Source of the DNA: Bacteroidales bacterium
Lineage (GTDB): Bacteria > Bacteroidota > Bacteroidia > Bacteroidales > P3
DNA: 58,489 bases
Direction: 5' to 3'
Assembly: GCA_017522255.1 (NCBI GenBank)
Contig: JAFWZP010000013.1
Span: 1-58,489 of the forward strand
The position numbers and the translations under genes were made by a program. Every line of letters begins with the position of its first letter. The first letter of the stretch is position 1. Positions 46,225 through 55,548 of this stretch are shown one piece after another. Under the pieces are notes generated by a model. It did not search any database and was not told where the DNA came from. It saw only the letters and a list, made by a program, of their open reading frames with translations.

Positions 46225-48828
46225 ATGAATCTAAACAATTTCACAATCAAGTCGCAAGAGGCTATACAGAAATCGCAGGAGATAGCTCTTTCGTATCAGA
46301 ACCAGTCCATAGAGTGTGTACACATACTGAAGGGTATTTTTCATGTGGACGAAAACATTGTGCCTTACCTGCTTAAGAAGATGGGCGTGAATGTTTCCCT
46401 TATGCAGCAGGCTGTGGATAAAATAATCACATCATTGCCCAAGGTGGTGGGCGGTAATCAGTATCTTAGTTCCGAAGCCAATCAGATGTTGGTAAAGTCT
46501 ACACAGATAGCTACCGATATGGGCGATGAGTTTGTGTCTATAGAGCATTTGCTGTTGGCTATGCTTAAGACCAAGGACACTGTGGCCACGCTGTTTAAGG
46601 ATGCCGGTGTAACCGAAAAGGCTTTGCAGGCTGCTATTGCCGACCTTAGAAAAGGCTCGAAGGTAACGTCGCAGTCGGCGGAGGACACCTACAATGCATT
46701 GAGCAAATATGCCAAGAACTTGAACCAATTGGCACAGAGTGGTAAGCTGGACCCCGTGATAGGTCGCGACGAAGAGATACGCCGTGTGCTGCAAATACTT
46801 TCGCGACGCACCAAAAACAACCCTATACTGATAGGCGAACCCGGTGTGGGCAAGACTGCCATTGCCGAAGGATTGGCACACAGAATAGTGAGCGGAGATG
46901 TGCCCGAAAACTTAAAAACCAAGACCATATACTCGCTGGACATGGGTGCTTTGATAGCGGGTGCCAAATACAAAGGTGAGTTTGAAGAGCGGCTCAAGAG
47001 TGTGATACGCGAGATAAACGAAGCCGATGGCGAGATAATTCTTTTTATCGACGAGATACATACCCTTGTGGGTGCCGGTGGCGGCGAGGGTGCCATGGAT
47101 GCTGCCAATATACTTAAGCCGGCTTTGGCTCGTGGCGAGCTGAGGGCGGTGGGTGCCACCACGCTGAGCGAATATCAGAAGTATTTCGAAAAAGATAAGG
47201 CTTTGGAGCGTAGGTTTCAAAGTGTGCTAATAGACGAGCCCGATGTGGCCGACACCATTTCCATACTTCGCGGACTGAAGGAACGCTACGAGGTGCACCA
47301 CAAAGTGCATATCAAGGACGAGGCCATTATAGCCGCCGCCGAACTTTCGCACCGCTATATTACCGACCGCTTTTTGCCCGACAAGGCCATTGACCTTATC
47401 GACGAGGCTGCAGCCAAGTTGCGGTTGGAGATAGACTCGGTGCCCGAAGAGTTGGACGAAATAGAACGTAGAATACGTCAGTTGGAGATAGAGCGTGAGG
47501 CCATAAAGCGTGAGAACGACACCGAGAAACTCCACAACCTGGCCGAAGAGATTGCCAACCTTAGCGAAGAGCGAAACAAGATGAAGGCAAAATGGCAGTC
47601 GGAAAAGAACATAGTGGAACGCATTCAGGAAGAAGGCAAGAACATAGAAACCTATAAGTTCGAGGCCGAGCAGGCCGAAAGGGTAGGGGACTACGGCAAG
47701 GTGGCCGAACTACGCTATGGCAAGATAAAGGAAGCCGAACGAACGGTGGAAGACCTGAAGCAGAACCTCAAGGACATGCAGGCCGATAGTGCTATGATAA
47801 CCGAAGAGGTGGATAGCGAGCAGATAGCCGAGGTAGTTTCCCGTTGGACCGGTATACCCGTAACCCGTATGCTGCAAAGCGAAAAGGAAAAGCTACTGAG
47901 CTTGGAAACGGAGATGCACAAACGGGTGGTGGGACAAAACGAAGCCATCGACGTTATAGCCAATGCCATACGCCGAAACCGCACAGGACTTAGCGACGGC
48001 AAACGCCCTATAGGCTCCTTCATATTCTTGGGAACCACCGGCGTGGGCAAGACCGAGTTGGCTCGTACGTTGGCCGAAACACTGTTTGATGATGAGAACA
48101 TGATGGTGCGTATCGATATGTCCGAGTACCAGGAACGCCATTCGGTGTCGCGTCTTATTGGTGCACCTCCGGGCTATGTGGGATACGACGAAAGCGGACA
48201 ACTTACCGAGGCTGTGCGTCGCAAACCATACTCTATTGTCCTCTTCGACGAGATAGAGAAGGCTCACCCCGATGTGTTCAACATCTTGCTCCAAGTGTTG
48301 GAAGATGGCAGACTTACCGACAACAAGGGACGTATTGCCGACTTTAAGAACACCATCATAATAATGACTTCCAACATGGGTTCCAACATCATTCAGGAAC
48401 GAATGATGAATGTAGACCCTATGGAAGCCGACCGCGTTTACGACAGCACCAAGAACGAGGTGATGGAACTACTTCGACGTACCATTCGACCGGAGTTTTT
48501 GAATCGTATCGACGAGATAATAATGTTTACTCCTCTGTCGAGAAACGAGATAAAAGATGTGCTACGAATACAGATGCGTGTTGTGGAAGACATGCTGGCC
48601 AAGAATGATATACATCTAACCATTACCAACGAGGCGCTGGAATACCTTGCCGAGATAGGCTACGACCCTGCCATGGGTGCTCGCCCCGTAAAGCGTGTTA
48701 TCCAGCGGAGGATACTCAACGAACTATCCAAGGAAATACTTGCCGACAAGATTCGCCCCAGCGACAATATTGTGGTGGATGTGTTTGATGGCAACTTCGT
48801 CTTTTACAATTCCGATATAAAGAAATAA
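46225..48828 (+). CDS. clpB: ATP-dependent chaperone ClpB
   Basis: This 867-aa protein has the Clp N domain ([15 protein letters not shown]), AAA-1 with Walker [15 protein letters not shown], the M-domain coiled coil (about residues 410-520), AAA-2 with [13 protein letters not shown], and the sensor-2 region [10 protein letters not shown]. It is a disaggregase working with DnaK. The length and domain order are standard. Its GC content and codon use look richer than those of the flanking genes, as expected for a highly expressed chaperone. A strong terminator follows. Confidence 0.97.
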   Translation: MNLNNFTIKSQEAIQKSQEIALSYQNQSIECVHILKGIFHVDENIVPYLLKKMGVNVSLMQQAVDKIITSLPKVVGGNQYLSSEANQMLVKSTQIATDMGDEFVSIEHLLLAMLKTKDTVATLFKDAGVTEKALQAAIADLRKGSKVTSQSAEDTYNALSKYAKNLNQLAQSGKLDPVIGRDEEIRRVLQILSRRTKNNPILIGEPGVGKTAIAEGLAHRIVSGDVPENLKTKTIYSLDMGALIAGAKYKGEFEERLKSVIREINEADGEIILFIDEIHTLVGAGGGEGAMDAANILKPALARGELRAVGATTLSEYQKYFEKDKALERRFQSVLIDEPDVADTISILRGLKERYEVHHKVHIKDEAIIAAAELSHRYITDRFLPDKAIDLIDEAAAKLRLEIDSVPEELDEIERRIRQLEIEREAIKRENDTEKLHNLAEEIANLSEERNKMKAKWQSEKNIVERIQEEGKNIETYKFEAEQAERVGDYGKVAELRYGKIKEAERTVEDLKQNLKDMQADSAMITEEVDSEQIAEVVSRWTGIPVTRMLQSEKEKLLSLETEMHKRVVGQNEAIDVIANAIRRNRTGLSDGKRPIGSFIFLGTTGVGKTELARTLAETLFDDENMMVRIDMSEYQERHSVSRLIGAPPGYVGYDESGQLTEAVRRKPYSIVLFDEIEKAHPDVFNILLQVLEDGRLTDNKGRIADFKNTIIIMTSNMGSNIIQERMMNVDPMEADRVYDSTKNEVMELLRRTIRPEFLNRIDEIIMFTPLSRNEIKDVLRIQMRVVEDMLAKNDIHLTITNEALEYLAEIGYDPAMGARPVKRVIQRRILNELSKEILADKIRPSDNIVVDVFDGNFVFYNSDIKK

Positions 48829-48844
48829 TATGTTTGTAATCTAA

Positions 48845-48893
48845 ACGCAAGGCGAGAGAAAACCCCGAAAGGTTTCTCTCGCCTTTTTGTTTG
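48845..48893 (+). terminator. Terminator after clpB (copy 1 of a duplicated terminator)
   Basis: GGCGAGAGAAA pairs with TTTCTCTCGCC around CCCCGAAAGG, then a T5 run. The same 44 bases recur at 52099. Confidence 0.9.
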
Positions 48894-48941
48894 TAAACTT
48901 TTAGTGAGTCTATGTCTTGACCTGTCCTAATCAGTCTACCA

Positions 48942-50327
48942 TCAATTTACCACTAATTTCTTTGTTGCAACACCTCTTGGAGTGTATACTTTTACTATAT
49001 ATGCCCCTTTTGGATAATCTCTTACTGTAAGTTGCGAGGAAAGACCTTCGCAGTCCATTCTCTCAACCAAAACACCATTCAAAGCAAACACCTCAATTCT
49101 GTTCATGGAGAAAGATGAAAATATTGTTACCACATCGTTTGCCGGATTAGGCATAAGGTGTGTATACTCTTCGAGCATGGTAGTATGTATACTTATTGGC
49201 GAAACGGTATCGCCGGCAATATAAAACTCTATGCTGTCGCTCCAGTTGCTATATCCACCATTGTCGCATTTAGCTCTCACATACGCCACATACCAAGTGC
49301 CCGAATCCAATTGGCTTAGGTTGTACACTGTAGATGTAGTTTCCAATATAGTGGCACTATCTATTGTTGTGCCTCTGATACCATAGGCCAATTCCCATCC
49401 TATGTTGTGTCCTGAGCTATCCCAACTTAGTAGTGCTGATATGCTGTCTGTGCTAAGCACAGCAAAATTGGTAACATCTGCACAAGTGTCTGATGGCCCA
49501 TAATAGGCACTTGTATCGAAGATCGGGAAAATTGGAGTATATTCACTTGTAACACTGATATTATACCAAACAGTAGTATCTATAGAATGAATGGAATAAT
49601 AATGTCCCTCTATGGGAGCATATTTTATTTTGCCATAAGGCATACATGGTATGAAATTTGGATTTAAAGGATATCGAAGCCAAATTGAATAATATGCAAG
49701 TCTCGTTGATTTGTGAAAATAATAGTTACCATACTCCGGATCAGGCTGGTTAGGATTTATATGCACTGCTTCATTATTTTGAGTAAAAGCAACATAAAAA
49801 GAATCCTGAACAACTATAGCCGAATCAAAGTAAGTTTCGTATATCGGCACATAGGCAGAATCTGAAATGTTTCCGTAGTGATCATGTTCAATAAATTCGA
49901 AACATTTATCTACGGGGCTTAATGTATCCCACCTGACTTCTGCCACCTTTACAAAACTTGTATCGGTAGCTTCGTACAACTGAAAATACTCGGCAAGTGT
50001 GTCATCCGGCTGTTCAGGTGCAAGAGACTCTATTTTTACTGCACCACATGCTATGCCTATTACTGTAAGAGGATATTCAGTATAAAAAGGTACAGCAATG
50101 GTATATGGATCCCCGTTGAAACCTTTATAAATTTCTAAATTTGCAGTTAATCGATTAAAACCTCTGCACTTATCTATCCAGCAGCCATAATAATAATTAG
50201 GTTCTCTATCGTTAGGGTCTAAAAACAAAGTATCCATATCCTTAACTATATCGACACTGTCTTTATATTGTTGCGAATAAGCACTTACACTACAAAATAT
50301 CGCTAAAAACAAAACTATATTTTTCAT
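48942..50327 (-). CDS. Secreted protein with fibronectin-type-III-like region and T9SS type A sorting domain
   Basis: From the ATG at 50327 (KNIVLFLAIFCSVSAYSQ signal peptide) the protein is 461 aa. It has a beta-rich body, a fibronectin-type-III-like module (ALLSWDSSGHNIGWELAYG), and a C-terminal T9SS signal (LMPNPANDVVTIFSS, then GAYIVKVYTPRGVATKKLVV). It should be exported by the type IX system and anchored or released at the surface. An AGGAGG stretch lies just upstream of this ATG, supporting it over the in-frame 50360. It follows the 50342 gene on the same strand. Confidence 0.88.
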   Translation of the reverse strand: MKNIVLFLAIFCSVSAYSQQYKDSVDIVKDMDTLFLDPNDREPNYYYGCWIDKCRGFNRLTANLEIYKGFNGDPYTIAVPFYTEYPLTVIGIACGAVKIESLAPEQPDDTLAEYFQLYEATDTSFVKVAEVRWDTLSPVDKCFEFIEHDHYGNISDSAYVPIYETYFDSAIVVQDSFYVAFTQNNEAVHINPNQPDPEYGNYYFHKSTRLAYYSIWLRYPLNPNFIPCMPYGKIKYAPIEGHYYSIHSIDTTVWYNISVTSEYTPIFPIFDTSAYYGPSDTCADVTNFAVLSTDSISALLSWDSSGHNIGWELAYGIRGTTIDSATILETTSTVYNLSQLDSGTWYVAYVRAKCDNGGYSNWSDSIEFYIAGDTVSPISIHTTMLEEYTHLMPNPANDVVTIFSSFSMNRIEVFALNGVLVERMDCEGLSSQLTVRDYPKGAYIVKVYTPRGVATKKLVVN

Positions 50328-50341
50328 ATTATTTCCTCCTT

Positions 50342-51784
50342 TTATAAATATTTTACACATAATAAATCCATATATTTAGATTTGAAATTAAACAAATTTT
50401 CTTTATAAAAAGACAGATCTTTTTTATTTTCGCTAAAACCGTTTGCTTCAATTTTAGCTGTATAAAGCGATTTAAATGATACTGTCAGATTTAAATCATG
50501 CCCAGAACAGAAGTTAGGATTATCTATCTTATCTCCTATAAATGTCCAATCTGTTGGGTAGTTTATTTCATATCCGGATAGTATATTATATTGATAAGAA
50601 AGACATTTATCAAATGATGAGAATTCAAAATCATAATATTTTGCTGATGTTATGGATATATTATTGCTTAAATTGATTTTAGAAAATAAATTAACCAAAG
50701 AATTTGGAGCTTCTTCCATTCTTTGCAGTAATGCAAAAGAATTAAAGTCAGGATTGTATAGAAACTCTTTAAGTTCCCAATTTCCATTGTAGTAATTTTG
50801 ATTTATCGATATAGAAGCCAACATTGAAGGTTCAGGAGTTGAAGCCACATCATAAATTCTAATTAATGTACCATTAAGATGAGGAGCTTGATTTGCCGGA
50901 TTGTACCAATACGTTGCTATAGCGATGGTGTCTCCTTGAATAGGTGTTATTAAAATATTATTTATATCATCTGCCAAATATTCCGAAACAGGAATGTTTT
51001 CATTTGGTGGATATGTATAAGCTGTATCATAATCTACTGTATTAGAAAATATATCTTGTTTTAAATATCTCCTTATTGCAGCGTATGATTGAGAATAACA
51101 TGTTCCCACCGTTACTACATAGTTATCGGTGACTGCCATATCATTCATCCTTTCAGAAGTACAATTTGAAATCCCCAATTTATACGTACCATTTAAATCT
51201 CCAACCGCATCGGTTTTCATTTCAACAATACAGGCTTTCGAATCAGATGTTTCCCCTATAGCTACTACATGGAATTTATTTCCTCCTCCAAAGAAAACTT
51301 CCATCTTAGTCAAATTAGAAACCATGACAGTGCGGTTATTTATTATTTGTCTAAAATCATTATTAAATTCAATTACCGGACTATCAATCTCTGCCAAGAA
51401 CTCTGATAAATCAAAAAAACCTATAAAACCACGGGATTTATTGTCTTTAATATGTTCTCCACAAAGGTAAACATAGGAAGTATCAACAATCTTGAAATCA
51501 TTTACTATATAGGAGTTGTCTATTTGAATCTCTTTAATTTCTACAAGACTGAAATTATGTCCTGTGTCAGTTGGAGAATAAGACATCGCAACAAAATAAT
51601 GTTTTTTATTGCTTTCTATATAAGATATTGAATTATTACTATTACCATAGCTTCTAACTATGGTTTTTGTAATTGTATCTTCAAATTTATTTTCCAATAA
51701 GATATTACCAACATTTACTCCTTGCCCATACGATATTCCAATCGTACAAAGCAATCCAATTAATATTATATTATTTACTTTCAT
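50342..51784 (-). CDS. Exported hypothetical protein (480 aa)
   Basis: It has a signal peptide (NNIILIGLLCTIGISYGQ) and then a long beta-rich body with repeated blade-like strands, suggestive of a beta-propeller. I cannot name a domain. The C-terminus (SKYMDLLCVKYL) is not a T9SS tail, so the protein may be periplasmic or truncated relative to its family. Its stop lies just before the start of the T9SS protein, so the two form a pair. Confidence 0.75.
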   Translation of the reverse strand: MKVNNIILIGLLCTIGISYGQGVNVGNILLENKFEDTITKTIVRSYGNSNNSISYIESNKKHYFVAMSYSPTDTGHNFSLVEIKEIQIDNSYIVNDFKIVDTSYVYLCGEHIKDNKSRGFIGFFDLSEFLAEIDSPVIEFNNDFRQIINNRTVMVSNLTKMEVFFGGGNKFHVVAIGETSDSKACIVEMKTDAVGDLNGTYKLGISNCTSERMNDMAVTDNYVVTVGTCYSQSYAAIRRYLKQDIFSNTVDYDTAYTYPPNENIPVSEYLADDINNILITPIQGDTIAIATYWYNPANQAPHLNGTLIRIYDVASTPEPSMLASISINQNYYNGNWELKEFLYNPDFNSFALLQRMEEAPNSLVNLFSKINLSNNISITSAKYYDFEFSSFDKCLSYQYNILSGYEINYPTDWTFIGDKIDNPNFCSGHDLNLTVSFKSLYTAKIEANGFSENKKDLSFYKENLFNFKSKYMDLLCVKYL

Positions 51785-52098
51785 ATTATTATTCTTTATT
51801 TTATTATTCTACTAATTTATAAAGACTGATTACTCCGTCTCTATCATTTTAACACTAAAAAAACTGAATATTTGGCTGCTAAAAACTAAATTCGCAGCCA
51901 TTGTTTAGGACGTTTCCGATGAAACAAATTGCTATGTTTTAATACCTTATACATAGTTACAGTATTTTTTCTTGTTATCGAAAAGATACCGCAAAGATAC
52001 ATATTTTTTCTAATAAAACAAACTATTTAAAGAAAAAAACATGCAAAAATTGGAAAAAATAATTATTGGTATACTGATAGATAGCCTAAATGCCGCCA
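51785..52098. other. Gene-free stretch upstream of the exported-protein pair
   Basis: AT-rich, with no open frame that looks real. On the minus strand a TATCTTTG element near 51995-52002 (plus-strand CAAAGATA) could drive the 51784 gene. The duplicated terminator begins at 52099. Confidence 0.45.
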
Positions 52099-52148
52099 TA
52101 CGCAAGGCGAGAGAAAACCCCGAAAGGTTTCTCTCGCCTTTTTGTTTG
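52099..52148 (+). terminator. Copy 2 of the clpB-type terminator
   Basis: Identical to 48845-48888 over 44 bases, then one extra T in the T run. No plus-strand gene ends immediately before it, so it is out of place here. Confidence 0.9.
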
Positions 52149-52616
52149 CCGTTGCAATAGTATTCATTTTCTTCTAAAACACTTTTTACAGATGCTTACA
52201 ACACTTTTTTCTTTCTTCGGAAATGATGGTATAGAAAGTGCTGTAGTTATAGTATAGAGAGTGCTGAAATTATAGTATCGAATGTACTGAAGAGATTATA
52301 AAAAATACAGATTTACATTATAAAAAACATACACTTGCGATGTAAAATATTGGCATTTTAAATGTGATAAATAGGCTATTTTTCACATCAAAAAAGCCTA
52401 TTTATTATAATGCAAGTGGCACTTCTACACCATACAAGTGGCTATTTTGCATTGACTCTCCAATACTCTCGGTATTATATCTCCGGCACTTTCTATACTA
52501 TATATACAATACTTTCGACACTATGTCGTTAGTACTTTGTAAAAAGTGTTTCCGAACAAATAGAAAATTGTTTCAGAAGAAATAGAAAAGTAAAACAATA
52601 CAAACCAACAATAATA
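52149..52616. other. Gene-free region dense in inverted repeated words
   Basis: AAAACACTTTTTACA (about 52167) is answered by TGTAAAAAGTGTTT (about 52537). ATAGTATAGAGAGTGCTG-type words (52225-52290) are answered by CACTTTCTATACTAT (about 52486-52500). In the middle AAATAGGCTATTTTT / AAAAAAGCCTATTT forms a hairpin near 52368-52402. No protein-coding frame is convincing. It could be a structured RNA or remnant of an element. Confidence 0.6.
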
Positions 52617-53075
52617 ATGGCAATAGGATATTACAAACACAAACGCAAGATAAACGCAAATGGTACAGTAAAAGAAGTGTATGTGGCTAAGGTGGCACGC
52701 GCCAATGTGGTAGACATCGATATTTTGGCCGAGGAGATAGCTGCTACATGTTCGGCATCGGAAGGCGATGTGCTGATGGTGTTGCGAAACATGGAAAGGG
52801 TTATAGAAAAACATATAGCCAAAAGCGATGTAGTGAAGTTGGACTCGCTGGGTACTTTTTCGCCCACGTTGCGAGCCAAAGTTGTTGATTCGCCCGACAA
52901 GGTGAACCAGTTTTCTATAATATCGACAGGCATAAACTTCAGGCCTACCAAACGAATGCTTAGCGGTGTGCAAGATGCCGGAGTGCGGCTTGCCGACAAG
53001 CGAATACTTGTGCCGGCAGCCAGAGTAAAGGAAAAAGCAAAACAACAACAGCAAGAAAACACAGAGGAACAATAA
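52617..53075 (+). CDS. HU-HIG-type (Bacteroidetes HU-like) DNA-binding protein
   Basis: This 152-aa protein starts MAIGYYKHKRKINANG, then the HU-like fold with LDSLGTFSPTLRAK near residue 81, and a basic/glutamine-rich tail. The HU-HIG family is common in Bacteroidetes, often in many copies. It is a probable nucleoid or element-associated DNA binder, not closely related to the HU gene at 25169. Confidence 0.85.
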   Translation: MAIGYYKHKRKINANGTVKEVYVAKVARANVVDIDILAEEIAATCSASEGDVLMVLRNMERVIEKHIAKSDVVKLDSLGTFSPTLRAKVVDSPDKVNQFSIISTGINFRPTKRMLSGVQDAGVRLADKRILVPAARVKEKAKQQQQENTEEQ

Positions 53076-53094
53076 GTTCTGTCGCTAAAAATAT

Positions 53095-53125
53095 TTTGCT
53101 GTTTGGTAAATAAGTCGTACCTTTG
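53095..53125 (+). promoter_or_regulatory. Promoter of the double-TonB-domain gene
   Basis: TTTG (53095-53098), 19 bases, then TACCTTTG (53118-53125), 25 bases before the ATG at 53151. Confidence 0.75.
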
Positions 53126-53150
53126 CAGAAACGTTTAAATAGGATAAGAT

Positions 53151-53879
53151 ATGAGAAAACTGATTGTAATGCTCGTATTAGCAGTGCTTTGCATCACAAG
53201 TGCAATGGCACAAACCGTGGTGGTAGACGATGAGATATTTCTTGTAGTAGAAAATGAACCTGAATTTCCGGGTGGCGAAGATTCGCTTTATGCCTACATT
53301 GCCCGAAACATCGTATATCCCGAAGCTGCAAAGAAAGCAAAATTAGAGGGGCAAGTGTTCGTTACTTTCGTTGTCGAGAAAGATGGACAGGTGAGCAGTG
53401 CCAAACTTCTTCGCGACATAGGCGGAGGCTGTGGCGAGGAGGTTATACGTTTGGTAAAAAGTATGCCAAAGTGGAAACCTGCTACCCACCGAGGCAAATC
53501 TGTACGCTTTCAACTTAACTTGCCTATAAATTTAGAATTGGAAAGGGAAGTTGTGGTAGTGGACGATGAAATATTTCTTGTTGTAGAAAATGAACCTGAA
53601 TTTCCGGGAGGCGAAGATTCGTTGTATGCCTACATTGCCCGAAACATCGTATATCCCGAAGCTGCAAAGAAAGAGAAGATAGAGGGGCAGGTTTATGTTT
53701 CTTTTATTGTTGAGAAAGATGGACAACTGACTGGAGTAAAATTTCTTCGCGACATAGGCGGAGGCTGTGGCGAGGAGGCTGTACGTGTGGTAAAAAGTAT
53801 GCCAAAGTGGAAGCCCGGCACCCAGCGTGGCAAACCTGTACGTGTGCAGTACCATATACCTTTGCGTTTTATATTGTAA
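53151..53879 (+). CDS. Exported protein with two tandem TonB C-terminal domains
   Basis: A cleavable signal peptide (LIVMLVLAVLCITSAMAQ) is followed by two nearly identical TonB_C domains (about residues 24-125 and 135-242). Each has EPEFPGGEDSLYAYIARN, a VEKDGQ block and LRDIGGGCGEE. There is no membrane anchor, proline-rich spacer or ExbB/ExbD neighbour, so it is not a classic energy transducer. It may be a periplasmic or surface protein using the fold for binding. The duplication is recent at the DNA level. Confidence 0.85.
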   Translation: MRKLIVMLVLAVLCITSAMAQTVVVDDEIFLVVENEPEFPGGEDSLYAYIARNIVYPEAAKKAKLEGQVFVTFVVEKDGQVSSAKLLRDIGGGCGEEVIRLVKSMPKWKPATHRGKSVRFQLNLPINLELEREVVVVDDEIFLVVENEPEFPGGEDSLYAYIARNIVYPEAAKKEKIEGQVYVSFIVEKDGQLTGVKFLRDIGGGCGEEAVRVVKSMPKWKPGTQRGKPVRVQYHIPLRFIL

Positions 53880-53917
53880 AAGAAATATAAAGAGTAATAA
53901 TTAATACACAATATGAT

Positions 53918-54403
53918 ATGAAAAAGTTGTTTTTATTTGTAGCAGTAGCAGTGATGTACTGCTCGTGTGTCGAAGTAGGCACAAAGGATAGCGATACCCC
54001 ATCGACAAATGATGAGATTGTTGATTATTTCCCCGAATCTGAAAAAGAACGGGATGAACGAATAGCTAATGATGAGCCTATAGAATGCCCTGAAGTTGAT
54101 CCTGAATTTCCGGGAGGCGACGATTCATTGTTTGCTTACCTTTATCGAAACGTCAGCTATCCTGCCGAGGCAAAGAAAGCTGATATACACGGGAGAGTGT
54201 TTGTAACTTTCGTTGTAGAGAAAGATGGCCGGATAACAGGCGAGAGAATCCTTCGGGACATAGGCGGAGGCTGTGGCGAGGAAGTGTTGCGTGTGATAAG
54301 GGCTATGCCAAAGTGGAAACCCGGCACCCAAGATGGTACCCCTGTACGTGTACAATTCAATCTGCCGGTAGCGTTCGAATTGCAAGACGAAGACAAGGAA
54401 TAG
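53918..54403 (+). CDS. TonB C-terminal-domain lipoprotein (161 aa)
   Basis: A lipoprotein signal (LFVAVAVMYCSCVEVG) and an acidic linker lead to a single TonB_C domain (PEFPGGDDSLFAYLYRNV, VEKDGRITGERILRDIGGG). It is clearly a paralogue of the upstream protein but anchored by lipid instead of free. It follows after 38 bp and is probably co-transcribed. Confidence 0.83.
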   Translation: MKKLFLFVAVAVMYCSCVEVGTKDSDTPSTNDEIVDYFPESEKERDERIANDEPIECPEVDPEFPGGDDSLFAYLYRNVSYPAEAKKADIHGRVFVTFVVEKDGRITGERILRDIGGGCGEEVLRVIRAMPKWKPGTQDGTPVRVQFNLPVAFELQDEDKE

Positions 54404-54431
54404 AAACTTATACAAAACTTTATGTAGGCAA

Positions 54432-54530
54432 AAAATGCATCACGATGTAGATAAAATTTCATCGTGATGCATTTTCACTTACATCGTGATGTAGTAAAAT
54501 TTTCCTCGTGATGTAATTTTACACTATTCC
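54432..54530 (+). terminator. Terminator hairpin with two extra half copies
   Basis: AAAAATGCATCACGATG pairs with CATCGTGATGCATTTT (about 54430-54475) and would end the TonB-domain transcript. Two further TCGTGATGTA words with AAAATTTT flanks follow to about 54522, which a plain terminator does not need. Confidence 0.65.
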
Positions 54531-54577
54531 CTGCTATCAAAAATGTAGCAAACATAGTGTATATCAAAATAAAGTCG

Positions 54578-54585
54578 TATCTTTG
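54578..54585 (+). promoter_or_regulatory. -7 promoter element (TATCTTTG) of the lipoprotein gene
   Basis: TATCTTTG matches the consensus, 20 bases before the ATG at 54606. The preceding AAGTCG is shared with the promoters at 53118 and 57408. Confidence 0.65.
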
Positions 54586-54605
54586 CAAGCTGAAATGAAT
54601 AGATT

Positions 54606-55145
54606 ATGGATCACACAAAGCATAATATAAAACAACATTCTTGGGAACTATGTATTCTTGCAAGTATAATATTTATATTGTTTAGTGCTTGCACTTCTTC
54701 TATGCAAATGAGAGAAGAAAAGGTAGAAGTATATGCTTGTGAGGATACTATAAACAACGGAGAAAAATGGATACTATACTTGTATAACGACCAAACATTT
54801 GTAGAACAAATATCTACATATACATGGAGTGGAAGTTACATGATTGACAAAAGAGAAGATAGATACTATTTGTTGAAAGAGGAAAGGAATATGTATGACT
54901 CGTTGCTGTTGACTACAGAAACTGAGGTAACAACCTTAATATCTATACTATTTAGTGATGATTTAGATACATTGTACTATGAATTGCCGGATGCAAAAAG
55001 AGAAACAAAGAAGTTGGTGCGTAGAACTTCTCAAATGCATGGGCTTAATAATGCAAACTGGGACAAGAACTTTTTACCACAGATATACGAACGACAAGTA
55101 AAAAGCCTAAAAAGGTGGAAGAAAAAATTAAATAATAATGAATAA
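54606..55145 (+). CDS. Hypothetical lipoprotein (179 aa)
   Basis: A somewhat long basic N-terminus precedes a hydrophobic stretch and lipobox (LASIIFILFSACTSS). The rest is polar, with the pattern GEKWILYLYNDQTFVEQISTY as found in small Bacteroidetes lipoproteins of the copper-homeostasis-like (NlpE-like) type; I am not sure of that likeness. It overlaps the next small frame by 8 bases. The function is unknown. Confidence 0.65.
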   Translation: MDHTKHNIKQHSWELCILASIIFILFSACTSSMQMREEKVEVYACEDTINNGEKWILYLYNDQTFVEQISTYTWSGSYMIDKREDRYYLLKEERNMYDSLLLTTETEVTTLISILFSDDLDTLYYELPDAKRETKKLVRRTSQMHGLNNANWDKNFLPQIYERQVKSLKRWKKKLNNNE

Positions 55146-55548
55146 GGTAATAACTATATTGTTTTGTGCTTTAAGCACTGTAGGACTTTATGCTCAGCAT
55201 AACTATACAGACTATCAATTAGAGATAATAAAGAATATTCCTAATGATAATATAAAGGTAGGTGTAGGTGTATTCGTTAGAAACTTTGTAAAGCAAATAA
55301 ATAGTATAGTTTTGGGAAATAGTTGCCTATCATATATCTCTTTCGAGCATTACACTCGAAAGGGATATACTTTTATATTTAGTATTCATATCTTATGTAT
55401 ATTTCTTTATAGTTGCGAACAAAGTTTTATATATTTGCGTGTTTTTGAAATTTTAAATCAAGAGACTGAACTATTTTGTAGTCTGTTCGAAGAAAGGATA
55501 TTCGATGATCTTAAAATTTTTGTATTTGTATTCGATATGATTTTTTAA
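55138..55548 (+). CDS. Small exported protein, probably truncated
   Basis: A convincing signal peptide (NKVITILFCALSTVGLYAQ) starts 8 bases inside the upstream gene. After about 65 codons the frame reads through a terminator-like hairpin (55333-55369) and then overlaps the 3' end of the opposite gene. That part lacks protein character. The gene is probably the 5' remnant of a longer secreted-protein gene. Confidence 0.35.
   Translation: MNKVITILFCALSTVGLYAQHNYTDYQLEIIKNIPNDNIKVGVGVFVRNFVKQINSIVLGNSCLSYISFEHYTRKGYTFIFSIHILCIFLYSCEQSFIYLRVFEILNQETELFCSLFEERIFDDLKIFVFVFDMIF
55333..55369 (+). terminator. Terminator-like hairpin
   Basis: TATATCTCTTTCGAG pairs with CTCGAAAGGGATATA (one mismatch, 7-base loop), followed by CTTTTATATTT. 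Confidence 0.65.
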
